From NCBI RefSeq assembly GCF_007681555.1, contig NZ_VELE01000001.1, forward strand, positions 124,001 through 188,000: DNA of 64,000 bases, read 5' to 3'. Below the pieces are notes generated by a model. The model saw nothing but the letters and a program-made list of their open reading frames with translations, made no database searches and was not told the DNA's origin. Positions within the stretch are counted from its first letter, which is position 1, and each line of letters begins with the position of its first letter. This stretch comes from Kocuria salsicia (lineage in GTDB: Bacteria; Actinomycetota; Actinomycetes; Actinomycetales; Micrococcaceae). This document shows positions 8,061 to 16,906 of the stretch, piece after piece. The position numbers and the translations under genes are program-made.

Positions 8061-9491
8061 TCACCGCGCGCGGGTCTCCGCACGACGTCGCGGCGGCGCC
8101 TTCTTGACCGGCACGACCGCGGCGGCCACGCCCTTCGACACCTTCGTGACCAGCCGCTCCAGCGGTCCGTTGCCCAGCGCCTTCTGCCAGGCCACCGCGA
8201 ACAGCGCCGCGACCGCGATCTGCACGAAGTACCAGAACCACGGCGTGCCGTCCGTCCACACGAAGGACAGGAACACCAGGTGGCTCACGTACAGGGTCAG
8301 CGTCATGGAGCCCATGGCGCCGAGCCAGGTCAACCACTTGCCGATCACGCGGCTGAGCAACAGGAAGATGCCCAGCGCGATCATGGCCATGCCCGCACTC
8401 TTGAACAGCGCGAACGGGGTGTTGGTGTGCGGCCCGGAGAGCAGCAGCCACAGGTTGGTGGTGTTCGGCATCTGGGGGTCCGGGCCGAAGGCCTGGATGG
8501 TCCACACGTCCTCCCACGTCATCCACGGGGTCGCCTGGAGCAGGGCGTCCTCAAGGTCGAAGCGCCACAGCATCAGCAGGGACACCCCCCAGCCGATGGC
8601 GGCCACCACGGCACCCACGATCACGAGCAGCACCTGCACCCGGTCACGGGACAGCGGCAGCCGGCCCAGGGCCATGCCCAGGCAGATGAACGTCATCCAC
8701 GGCAGCGCCGGGTAGGTGCCGGTGAGGAACAGCTCCGCGAGCACAGCTCCCGGATCCGTGAACAGCTCCGCGTAGCTCGGGTTGCCGTAGACGTGCGCGG
8801 GCAGCACGGACAGGGACCACTGCATCACGAACGGCATGACCACCGCGAAGAACACCGAGGAGGCAAGCAGCCACCGAACGGTCATCAGCGTGAACGGGAT
8901 GGCCACCAGGAACATCAGACCGTAGTAGATCAGGATGTTGTACACCGGCAGGTCCAGCAGGTTTATGGTCATGCCGATGAGGAACAGCACGATCGCGCGG
9001 ACGAGGATCGACACGCGCGCCCGGTGGCCCTCCCTGCCCTTACGGGGGTGGCGTCCGCCGGTCATGAACGCGAGGCTCACTCCGGCCAGGGTGGCGAACA
9101 GTGCGGCGGAGTGGCCGGCGAACAGGCTCCACTGCAGGGTGGGCTCCTCGTCCACGCCGTGGGTCGCGGGCAGCACGTGGACCGCGATCATGCCGATCAG
9201 GGCGAAGCCACGGGCCACGTCCACGCCCATGATGCGGCGCTTGGTGCGCCGCCCGTCCGCACTGGTCTCGTTGCGCGTGACCGCCCCGTGACGGGGCGCG
9301 GAGGTGGAGCGCGGCGGGGCGGTGACCACCGGGGTGGCATGGGTCCACAGTCCACTCTCGGCGGCCGTGCGGCCCTCGTCCCCGCGGTCCCCCAACCACA
9401 CCTCACGCGGTGGGCGGCGCCCCGGCTGCGGGCGCTGCCCGAGCGGGAGGTCGCCTTCCACGACGTCGTCATTCACACTCTGCTGGGTCAT
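8061..9491 (-). CDS. Polytopic acyltransferase-like membrane protein (DUF1624/DUF418-like)
   Basis: A 476-aa membrane protein. After about 85 polar residues comes RIMGVDVARGFALIGMIAVH, the hallmark N-terminal helix of the heparan-alpha-glucosaminide N-acetyltransferase/DUF418 family, followed by about ten further hydrophobic helices and a basic tail (PPRRRAETRAR). The family transfers acyl groups across membranes or has unknown roles. The ATG overlaps the stop of the upstream synthetase gene (ATGA), so it is co-translated with it. It may acylate, export or protect against the synthetase product; that is inference from coupling only. Confidence 0.75.
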   Translation of the reverse strand: MTQQSVNDDVVEGDLPLGQRPQPGRRPPREVWLGDRGDEGRTAAESGLWTHATPVVTAPPRSTSAPRHGAVTRNETSADGRRTKRRIMGVDVARGFALIGMIAVHVLPATHGVDEEPTLQWSLFAGHSAALFATLAGVSLAFMTGGRHPRKGREGHRARVSILVRAIVLFLIGMTINLLDLPVYNILIYYGLMFLVAIPFTLMTVRWLLASSVFFAVVMPFVMQWSLSVLPAHVYGNPSYAELFTDPGAVLAELFLTGTYPALPWMTFICLGMALGRLPLSRDRVQVLLVIVGAVVAAIGWGVSLLMLWRFDLEDALLQATPWMTWEDVWTIQAFGPDPQMPNTTNLWLLLSGPHTNTPFALFKSAGMAMIALGIFLLLSRVIGKWLTWLGAMGSMTLTLYVSHLVFLSFVWTDGTPWFWYFVQIAVAALFAVAWQKALGNGPLERLVTKVSKGVAAAVVPVKKAPPRRRAETRAR

Positions 9492-12400
9492 TCGGTGGCT
9501 CCCTTGTGCTGGGCGGCTGACTCCCCGAGGGGGATGGTGGCCGTGTGGGCCGAGGGCACCGCGGTGGACCCTGCGGTACGGGGCGACGACGCCGTGGCGG
9601 GCATGCTGCTCGTTGTCGCACCGGGCTCCGTGGCACCGTGCGTGGTGGCACCGGAGCCCGGGGTGGCCGACGCCGCTGTGGCCGACGTGCCGGTGCCGGC
9701 GGCACCGGCGGTGGGCAGTGCCGGGGTGGGCACCACCATGGCGCTAACCACCTGGTCACCGGCCTCGAGGTGGCGGATGGGGTTGCCGCCCCAGTTGCCG
9801 TCCGAGGGCACGGTCTCCTGGCGCATCACCAGTGAGCCCGGTGCCACGGTGGTGCGCTCCTCGATCGTGGCGCCCGGCAGCACGAAGCTGTTGGGCCCCA
9901 GGGTGGAGCCGCGGCGCATGGTCACCGGCTCCATCCGCATGATGCGGTCGTGGAACAGGTGGGTCTGCAGCACGGTGCCGCGGTTCACGGACACGTTGTC
10001 CTCCAGGTGCACGAGGTCGAACTCGGGCAGCCACCAGGTCTCGCACCACACGCTGCGCCCGATCTTCGAGCCCATCAGGCGCGCCCACACGTTGAACATG
10101 GGCGAGCCCACGCTCAGCCGGATCATGGAGGGCACGGCCAGGGACTCCGCGAAGATGTCCGTGAGCTCGTTGCGCCACACGAAGGAGCTGAACAGGGGGC
10201 GCTCCGAGGCCCGGAAGCGGCCCATCAGGGCCCACTTGACCAGCACAGGCACCAGGCACGCCACGGTGCTCGCCACGGTCAGCACCACGCCGGACCACGC
10301 AAACGCAGCCACGACGCCGCTGGCGCCCATGCCGTGGGACATGTAGATCACGGTGAGCACGTACACGATGATCAGGTCCAGCCAGGCCGAGACCATGGCG
10401 GGCAGGAAGCGGAAGATCTCCACGAACGCGCGGGCCGCCTTCAGACGGCGCTGCGGCTGGAACGTGGACTCCGAGTCCGCCTCGGTTTTCGCCCGGGCAA
10501 TCGGCTCCGCGGTGCGACCCAGCCAGGAGGACCCGGCGGGGGCATGGTACGGCGCGGAGCTGAGCACGGCCACCAGCGCGTCCGCAGGGAGGTCCCGGTC
10601 CGGTCCCACGATGCCAGAGTTGCCCACGAAGGTGCGCTCACCAATCACCGAGGTGCCCACGTGCAGCCAGCCGAAGCCAGCGCGGTGCGAGGTCACCAGG
10701 GCGTGGTCCGCGAGGAATGAGCCGTCCTTGAGCGTGGTCAGGTGCGGAATGGTCTCCGCGGTGGAGATCTCCACGTTGCGCCCCACCTTGGCACCGAGCA
10801 GGCGCATGAACCACGGGGTGATGCACGAGGCGTAGATCGGGTAGGTGGAGATCAGGGTGCGCTGCATGAGCGTCTCGGTGAGCCACATGGCCCACCCCAC
10901 CTTGCTGTCCTGCGGGAAGTAGCCCGGGACGATGGTCCCGGCCAGCAGGCGCACGACCGCCACGACGAGCAGCAGCCACACCACGGCGGTGACGACCGTG
11001 AACACCGGGACCCACACGGCCACGATGGGGAACACGATCTCGTACTCCTGGATGTGGATGACCTGGGTGAGCACGATCAGCGCCCCGGGGATCAGCGCGA
11101 GCAGCGGCAGCACGCCCACGAGGACCGCGCCGAGGCTGTACATGAGGTAGGACAGTCCCTTGCCCCACGTCTTCAGCCCACCCGTGGACTCCGGGGAGCC
11201 TTCAGGCCAGGTCAGCCCGGCGGTGCCGAGGTAGCGCAGCGGGGAGCCGCCCCACAGCTCCCCGTCCGGGATGCTGTGGGTGACGTGCGAGCCGGGCAGC
11301 ACCTCGGCGCCGTCGCCCACGCGGGTTCCGGGGTCCAGCAGGGTGCGGGTGCCCACACGGGCGTCGTTGCCGACCTCGATGGCCCCCACGTGGAAGACGT
11401 CCCCGTCCAGCCAGTAGCCGGAGAGGTCGGACTCGAACTCCACCGTGGAGTTCTCGCCCACGCTCACCAGCCCGGTGACGGGAGGAGTGTTGTACAGGTG
11501 GGCGCCCTTGCCGATTCGGTTGCCGAACAGCCGGTGCAGACCGCGCGCCATGGGCGTGCCGGTGAGAACGTCGTACTTGTTGTAGACCACCAGGCGCTCG
11601 GCGGCCCACACGCGCACGTGGTTCCAGCTGCCGCGCGGGTAGTGCCCGGGCTTGAGTCCGGCGGTGAGCAGGCGCACCGTGGCCGCGCCGATGAGCACGC
11701 GCCCCGGTAGGGAGAACATCACGAGCCACCCGATGATCAGCGGCCACAGGGGCGGCTTGGGCACCCAGCCGGCGTCCGCGACCACGGCGAGGATCCAGAC
11801 CACGATGACTGAGCCGACCACGTAGCGGAAGCCATTGAGCACGTTGAGCAGCAGCAGGAACGCGCCCTGCAGCCATCCTGCGGAGGCGGGGATGGGCTCG
11901 GGGTCCCGCTTGTGGTCGTGGGACTCCCCCAGCGTGGCCAGGTAGCCGGCCATGGACTCGAGCGTGGGGTGCGAGTAGATCTTGGCGATCTCGGTGTCCG
12001 GGTGGGTCTTGCGCAGGGCGGAGACCAGGCGGGCGAGTGCCACCGAGCTGCCGCCCATGGCGAAGAAGTCGCTGTCCGCGGTGAAGGGCAGCGGGCCGAG
12101 CTGGTCTGCCCACAGTTCCGCGAGCCACGCGAGATCGCCCTGCAGCGGCGCGGAGCCGTCCTCGTTGGAGGCGGGCAGCGGCCAGGGCAGGGCCTTGCGG
12201 TCCACTTTGCCGGAGGTCTTCATGGGCAGCTCGTCCATGAGGCACAGGGCCGGGACCATCTGGCCCGGCAGCCGCTCCACGAGCCAGCGCCGCGCCTCGG
12301 AGAGGTTCACGGAACCCTCGAACTCGGGGACGAGGTAGCCGGCGATGACGCTTCCGCCACCCGGGGTGGAGTGCACAGCGCACGCGCCGAGCTTCACGCC

Positions 12401-13690
12401 GGGGACCTGGGTCATCTGGGTGTCGATCTCCCCGAGCTCGATGCGCCGCCCGGAGACCTTGACCTGGTCGTCCGCGCGCCCGGCGAAGACGATGCCCTCC
12501 TGATCGGCGCGCACCACGTCCCCGGAACGGTAGGCGCGATCCCAGCCGAGTGACTCGAGCGGTGCGTACTTCTCGGCGTCCTTCTCCGGGTCCAGGTAGC
12601 GGCCCAGGCCCACGCCGCCGATGATTAGCTCGCCGGTCTCGCCCCAGGCCACGGGCTCGCCCTCGGCGTCGACGACGGCGAGCTCCCACCCGGGCACGGC
12701 CAAGCCGATGCGGATGGGCGCTTCACCGGTGAGCAGGGCACCCGTGGCGATGACGGTGGCCTCGGTGGGTCCGTACGTGTTCCAGACCTCACGTCCGGGG
12801 CGCACGAGGTGCTTGGTCAGTTCCAGGGGGCACGCCTCCCCGCCGAAGATCAGCAGGCGCACCCGGTCCAGCGCCTCGCTGGGCCACAGGGACGCGAGCG
12901 TGGGCACCGTCGAGACGGCAGTGATCTGCTTGTCCACGATCCACTGGCCGAGGTCCGGGCCGGAGCGCACGATCTTGCGGGGCGCGGGCACCAGGGTGGC
13001 GCCGTGACGCCACGCGAGCCACATCTCCTCGCACGAGGCGTCGAAGGCCACGGAGAGCCCGGCCATCACGCGGTCACCGGGGCTCAGCGGGCGGCGCTGC
13101 AGGTACATCTGGGACTCCGCGTCCACGAGGGCGGCCGCGGAGCGGTGGCTGATGGCCACACCCTTGGGCTTGCCGGTGGAGCCGGAGGTGAAGATGATCC
13201 AGGCGTCGTCGCGGGTGCGCGGGGTCTCCGTCTGCTCGCCCGGGGTGACCGCGGGGTTGCGGGTCAGCTCGAGGCCCTGGCCGAAGACGGCGGCGACGCC
13301 GGCCTCCTCCCACACCGTGTTGGCGCGCTCGTCCGGGTCGTCCCAGTCCACGGGCACGTAGGCCGCGCCGGCGAAGAGGGTCGCGAGGATGGCCACGTAG
13401 AGGTCCACCCCGCCGGACGGGACGCGCACGCCCACGCGGTCTCCGCGGCCGACGCCGAGATCCCACAGCCGCTGCACGTGGGTCTCGATACGGTCCTCGA
13501 GCTCGCCATAGGGCACGCTCTCGTTCTCGTCCTCGAGCGCGATCGCGTCCGGGTACTGCTCCACGGTGTCCAGGACGATGTCCACCAGGGTGCGCGGTTC
13601 CGGTGGCTGCTCCACCGGGTACACGGCCCGGTCCGGGCCGATGCCCGCACCTGCGGCGTGTGCCCCGCTTGTTGATTCTTGGCTGTCCAC
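9488..13690 (-). CDS. Pls/PosA-type nonribosomal peptide synthetase (epsilon-poly-lysine synthetase-like)
   Basis: A 1400-aa membrane-bound single-module synthetase. The adenylation domain spans about 35-500, with A3 FTSGSTGKPKG (167-177), A5 NTYGPTE (304-310) and A10 SGKVDR with Lys495. The thiolation domain follows at about 515-590, with FFAMGGSS and Ser549. Then come three repeating units, each a hydrophobic helix bundle (near 625-690, 880-950, 1165-1230) followed by a left-handed beta-helix-like segment with hexapeptide-type Gly/Val spacing. An Ala/Thr/Ser-rich tail ends it. There is no condensation or thioesterase domain of ordinary type. This is the architecture of epsilon-poly-L-lysine synthetase and relatives. 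GTG at 13690 follows a GGGGGAG about 10 nt away. Confidence 0.88.
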   Translation of the reverse strand: MDSQESTSGAHAAGAGIGPDRAVYPVEQPPEPRTLVDIVLDTVEQYPDAIALEDENESVPYGELEDRIETHVQRLWDLGVGRGDRVGVRVPSGGVDLYVAILATLFAGAAYVPVDWDDPDERANTVWEEAGVAAVFGQGLELTRNPAVTPGEQTETPRTRDDAWIIFTSGSTGKPKGVAISHRSAAALVDAESQMYLQRRPLSPGDRVMAGLSVAFDASCEEMWLAWRHGATLVPAPRKIVRSGPDLGQWIVDKQITAVSTVPTLASLWPSEALDRVRLLIFGGEACPLELTKHLVRPGREVWNTYGPTEATVIATGALLTGEAPIRIGLAVPGWELAVVDAEGEPVAWGETGELIIGGVGLGRYLDPEKDAEKYAPLESLGWDRAYRSGDVVRADQEGIVFAGRADDQVKVSGRRIELGEIDTQMTQVPGVKLGACAVHSTPGGGSVIAGYLVPEFEGSVNLSEARRWLVERLPGQMVPALCLMDELPMKTSGKVDRKALPWPLPASNEDGSAPLQGDLAWLAELWADQLGPLPFTADSDFFAMGGSSVALARLVSALRKTHPDTEIAKIYSHPTLESMAGYLATLGESHDHKRDPEPIPASAGWLQGAFLLLLNVLNGFRYVVGSVIVVWILAVVADAGWVPKPPLWPLIIGWLVMFSLPGRVLIGAATVRLLTAGLKPGHYPRGSWNHVRVWAAERLVVYNKYDVLTGTPMARGLHRLFGNRIGKGAHLYNTPPVTGLVSVGENSTVEFESDLSGYWLDGDVFHVGAIEVGNDARVGTRTLLDPGTRVGDGAEVLPGSHVTHSIPDGELWGGSPLRYLGTAGLTWPEGSPESTGGLKTWGKGLSYLMYSLGAVLVGVLPLLALIPGALIVLTQVIHIQEYEIVFPIVAVWVPVFTVVTAVVWLLLVVAVVRLLAGTIVPGYFPQDSKVGWAMWLTETLMQRTLISTYPIYASCITPWFMRLLGAKVGRNVEISTAETIPHLTTLKDGSFLADHALVTSHRAGFGWLHVGTSVIGERTFVGNSGIVGPDRDLPADALVAVLSSAPYHAPAGSSWLGRTAEPIARAKTEADSESTFQPQRRLKAARAFVEIFRFLPAMVSAWLDLIIVYVLTVIYMSHGMGASGVVAAFAWSGVVLTVASTVACLVPVLVKWALMGRFRASERPLFSSFVWRNELTDIFAESLAVPSMIRLSVGSPMFNVWARLMGSKIGRSVWCETWWLPEFDLVHLEDNVSVNRGTVLQTHLFHDRIMRMEPVTMRRGSTLGPNSFVLPGATIEERTTVAPGSLVMRQETVPSDGNWGGNPIRHLEAGDQVVSAMVVPTPALPTAGAAGTGTSATAASATPGSGATTHGATEPGATTSSMPATASSPRTAGSTAVPSAHTATIPLGESAAQHKGATE

Positions 13691-14059
13691 TGCGTGTACT
13701 CTCCCCCTCGCTAAGGACCGATGGCGCAGGAGGAGACACACGCGTTTCTCCGAACGAGACACATGTGTGTTGTGGATGCTTCTTTGACGTCCCCCAGGTC
13801 CCCCGACCTCGACGACAGCGCGGCATCCTTGAACGCGCCGCGGTTTCCAGCGTTGAAAAATCCCCCTGCTGGCCCAGATGGTGGTTCAAGAATACGGTAT
13901 GTGCCCTGGCCGGGGCAATACTCAGGAGATTCGGGGCATTGTGTCAGAAAACACGCTGGATGTCTTCTCCGTCTGTGGTGTGTGACACCCATGTCGTGCC
14001 GTGCGCTCCGCTGGGTCTCCCGTCGAGCACCCAGCAGGGGTCCCGGCGGCCGCGCGGGC
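13691..14059. promoter_or_regulatory. Leader and promoter region of the Pls-like synthetase
   Basis: About 370 bp without a gene. It holds a direct repeat GAGACACA(C/T)G(C/T)G (13733-13744 and 13756-13767) and a perfect palindrome ACACATGTGT (13759-13768). A possible minus-strand promoter reads TTGCCC (13918-13913), an 18-bp spacer and TATTCT (13894-13889). The base composition is visibly less GC-rich here than in the genes. The promoter call is weak. Confidence 0.35.
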
Positions 14060-15013
14060 TCAGCCGGTCGGCGAGGCAGCCGGGTCCTCGGCCGAGAGCA
14101 GCTCGTCCAGGATCGCGGCGTCGGGCATGTCGAAGTGATTGTGCCCGGCGAGCAGCTCCAGCCGGGTCTGCTGGAATCCGCGATTCTCGTAGAAGCGCTG
14201 ACCCCGGGTGGCGGCCTCCACGGCGTCGAAGTCCGAATTGGGGTCCGTGCCGTCGTCGTCCGCGCCGGTGAACCACCACATCTTCAGGTCCTTCTTCTGC
14301 TGCTCGTCCGCCGAGCTCATCAGCGATCCGGGGGACCCGCCACCGCCGACCATTGCCGCACCGCCGGTCACGAGATCCCGGGCGCCGCTGAGCACCCCGT
14401 AGCTGAGCATCTCGGCGCCACCGGAGTAGCCGAGCCAGCTCACGCGGTCCTTCTGCACGGGCAGGTCCGTGAGCAGCCGCTGGGTGACCAGGGCCCGCAG
14501 CCACCGCAGATTGGGGCGCAGGTCCCGCCACCACGTGCAGTCGCCGGTGCAGTCGGGTGTCAGGGGGACCACCAACAGTGCGTTGTGGGACGCCGCCACC
14601 GCGGCCAGGCACGTGGTGCGTCCACCGGGCTCGGTGAACTCCGCGCCCCCGTCCCCGTGCAGGTCCACCACCAGGCCCACGGGGCGGCTCGTGTCCACCC
14701 CGCCGTCCACCACGTGGTACCTGCTCGTGGTGCCGTTGGAGGTGAAGGACTGCTGCAGCGCACCCAGCGCACCGGCCTGCGTCTGGTCCTCGTCCGTCTG
14801 CTGGGTGGGCAGGGTCACGGTGTGGGGATGGGCCCGGGAGTCGTCGTCGGAGAGACCGTAGCGGGTGCAGTCGGTGGTGGGCGCTTGCGCAGAGGTGAAC
14901 GGGTCCACGGCGACGAGCACGGCGGCGGCGATCAGGACCAGCAGGAGAACCAGTACCGCAACGATCCGCCACCGGGCTCGCTTCGTGCCCGTCCTCGAAG
15001 GACCGGTGGGCAT
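14060..15013 (-). CDS. Membrane-anchored alpha/beta hydrolase (esterase/depolymerase-like)
   Basis: A 317-aa protein. One transmembrane helix (about residues 15-40) follows a basic N-terminus, so the enzyme domain should face outward. The hydrolase core shows VDLHGDGG (oxyanion region), a GYSGG nucleophile elbow, an Asp-rich turn (FTGADDDGTD) and GHNHFDMP holding the likely catalytic His. This pattern fits esterase or polyhydroxyalkanoate-depolymerase-like hydrolases. The ATG at 15013 was chosen to place the basic stretch directly before the helix; a GTG 27 bp upstream is an alternative. Ribosome binding is weak. It lies upstream of, and in the same direction as, the synthetase, but with a 369-bp gap. 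Confidence 0.68.
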   Translation of the reverse strand: MPTGPSRTGTKRARWRIVAVLVLLLVLIAAAVLVAVDPFTSAQAPTTDCTRYGLSDDDSRAHPHTVTLPTQQTDEDQTQAGALGALQQSFTSNGTTSRYHVVDGGVDTSRPVGLVVDLHGDGGAEFTEPGGRTTCLAAVAASHNALLVVPLTPDCTGDCTWWRDLRPNLRWLRALVTQRLLTDLPVQKDRVSWLGYSGGAEMLSYGVLSGARDLVTGGAAMVGGGGSPGSLMSSADEQQKKDLKMWWFTGADDDGTDPNSDFDAVEAATRGQRFYENRGFQQTRLELLAGHNHFDMPDAAILDELLSAEDPAASPTG

Positions 15014-15133
15014 GGCGAAGATCGTACCCCGCAGAGTCACAGCCCCGGCACAGCCGCGCACTCAACCCGGCACAGGGCCCGTTCCTAGCGTGGAGCACGT
15101 CAACCACCGATCGTCACGAACGGGAGCCCCGCC

Positions 15134-15688
15134 ATGAAGATCCTCCCCAAAACCGCCGTCTGGTCCGCGACCCTCGCGCTGTCCTCCAGCCTCCTGCTCA
15201 GCGGCTGCTCGGCACCGGCCAACGCCGCGTCCTCATCCACCGTGGCCACGGCGAGCACCAAGACCAGCGTGCCGAGCACGGACGCGACCACCGAGGACGC
15301 GACGGCAGACGGCTCCACCACCGCGAGCACGATCTCCGAGACGGCCGAGTCCGCGCAGGCGTTCCTGGCCACGTTCTCGGACGAGCAGAAGTGACAGGTG
15401 GTCCACGACCGCGACGACGAGGCGGAGACGACCTCCAGGTCCAACGTCCCGGTCTCGTTCGTGGACCGTGCGGGGCTGCACCTCACGGACCTCAGCGACG
15501 AGGGGTACCAGATCGAGGCATCCCTGGACGACACGTACGTCAACTGATCCGGTGCCACGGAGTACGACATGGCCCACGGTGACGGCATGTACTTCCCGAT
15601 CTCCGGCCCGAACCTCTACGTCGAGTTCCCGGACCAGGCCGGTTCCGCCGGCGCGGACAACGCCGCCGTTCCCCCGGGCCCTGCCGCG
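15134..15688 (+). pseudogene. Broken DUF3500-type lipoprotein gene
   Basis: A lipoprotein start (signal ending LLLSGCSAP, lipid Cys25) leads into AQAFLATFSDEQ, typical of the N-terminus of DUF3500 proteins. The frame is then cut by TGA at 15392-15394. The same frame continues with DRDDEAETTSRSNVP and FVDRAGLHLTDLSDEG, again family-like, meets a second TGA at 15545-15547, and resumes with YFPISGPNLYVEF, which resembles the C-terminal core of DUF3500. The joined pieces total about 180 residues against the family's usual 300 or more, so an internal deletion is also likely. Both stops lie in one frame, so this is nonsense decay rather than frameshift. Confidence 0.65.
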
Positions 15689-15801
15689 CCGCGCCCGCTT
15701 CGGCGGGCTGGTTACCACCCCGATTCCCCCACCCGGCGGTCGGCCCAGTCACTTCCTTTCAGGTCTCGGGTGAAACTCGAAACATCGCCCCGTGGCGATT
15801 T

Positions 15802-16857
15802 TCAGGTTTCGCTGGAGACTTGCAGTTTTTCGGCCCCGTCCCCCGGCCTCTGCGCCCCACGCAACGGGACCAGCCGGGGGACGGCCCACACCAGGGCCAC
15901 CATCACCGGCAGCTCCACGAGCGTCTGGGTGACCACCGCGAGGGGTGCGAGCCCCGAGCCGCCCGGCAGAGCCAGGGCGAGGGGAAGCACCACCAGCGAG
16001 TTGCGGGTCACCCCGGTGAAGAGCACCGCCCGGCGCTCGCGAGCCGGTCCCAGGGCGAGCCGCCCGACACCCCAGCCCACCGCCGTCATCACCAGTGCGA
16101 ACGCGGCGTAGAGGGGAACCAGCGGGGCGAGCTCCGACACCCTTGCACCCACGCCGGCAATCTGCGAGGCCACCACGGTGGCGAGCACAAGCACCATCAG
16201 CGGCACCATGGCCGCCGCCACGAAACCCTCCCACGCGCAGGGCAGGCGGGCGGGCGCCGTTGCCCGCCGCGCCGTCGTCCATTGTGCCGTCACCCACTGC
16301 GTCGCGGCCGCGAGCGCCAGCGGCACGAGGATCAAGGTGAGCAGCGCCCAGGCGAAGGTGCCCCAGTGCAGAGAGGCGGCGGCTTCGGGCCCGAGAAAGA
16401 GCCACAGGAGCAGAGGAAGCACGGGGATCTGGAGCAGCATGAGCACCGGTGCGGCGGCGAGCAGCTTCTCGGCCGCACCACCGGCGAGGCCCGTGAAGAC
16501 GATGACGTAGTCCACGCACGGCGCCAGCAGAACCAGCAAGGCCCCAGTGAGCAGCGGCCCCTCAATGCCGAACAGGTGCACCAGCCCCAGCACGACCACC
16601 GGCACCAGCACGAAGTCCAGGGCGAGCACGGTCCCCAGGAAACTCCAGTCACGCAGGGCCCGGCCCAGGTGGCGCAGCGGGATCCCGAGGAAGGTGGCGT
16701 ACAGCAGCAGGGCCAGGAGGGGCGTCACGGCGGGGTTGGCCAGGGAGCCCGAGCCCGGCACGAACCACCCGGCCGCCGCGCCCACCAGGATGGCGAGCAG
16801 GTAGAGGAGCACCTGGTGGCGCTGCAGCCAGTCGTTCACGCGGTGATCCGCCTCCAT
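15802..16857 (-). CDS. ACR3/SBF-type transporter (arsenite or organic anion efflux)
   Basis: A 351-aa membrane protein with about ten hydrophobic helices. Features such as the helix around PCVDYVIVFTGLAGG (about residues 110-125) and the second-half GVTRNSLVVLPLALAL match the bile acid:sodium symporter superfamily, in particular the arsenite-exporter-like branch (COG0798). No arsR, arsC or other arsenic gene is next to it, so the arsenite role is unproven. The ATG at 16857 lacks a strong Shine-Dalgarno. It converges on the broken DUF3500 gene. Confidence 0.72.
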   Translation of the reverse strand: MEADHRVNDWLQRHQVLLYLLAILVGAAAGWFVPGSGSLANPAVTPLLALLLYATFLGIPLRHLGRALRDWSFLGTVLALDFVLVPVVVLGLVHLFGIEGPLLTGALLVLLAPCVDYVIVFTGLAGGAAEKLLAAAPVLMLLQIPVLPLLLWLFLGPEAAASLHWGTFAWALLTLILVPLALAAATQWVTAQWTTARRATAPARLPCAWEGFVAAAMVPLMVLVLATVVASQIAGVGARVSELAPLVPLYAAFALVMTAVGWGVGRLALGPARERRAVLFTGVTRNSLVVLPLALALPGGSGLAPLAVVTQTLVELPVMVALVWAVPRLVPLRGAQRPGDGAEKLQVSSET

Positions 16858-16906
16858 CCGTCAGCACCCCGGGCCACAGGCGCTCTCCCGTCCCGCGGCG
16901 GCGTCG

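Noticed and set aside
8043-10346. Long plus-strand open frame of 767 codons
   Set aside because: It is antisense to the acyltransferase-like gene and the synthetase, rich in His/Arg/Gln/Gly, and shows no family motif. It is a frame shadow of GC-rich coding DNA.
15392-15547. Selenocysteine or stop read-through to keep the DUF3500-like gene alive
   Set aside because: No selenocysteine-type hairpin was seen after either TGA, DUF3500 proteins do not use it, and the protein is also shortened. Decay is simpler.
15802-16857. Firm call as arsenite exporter
   Set aside because: The fold and motifs fit the superfamily, but no arsenic genes are adjacent; kept as a broad transporter call.
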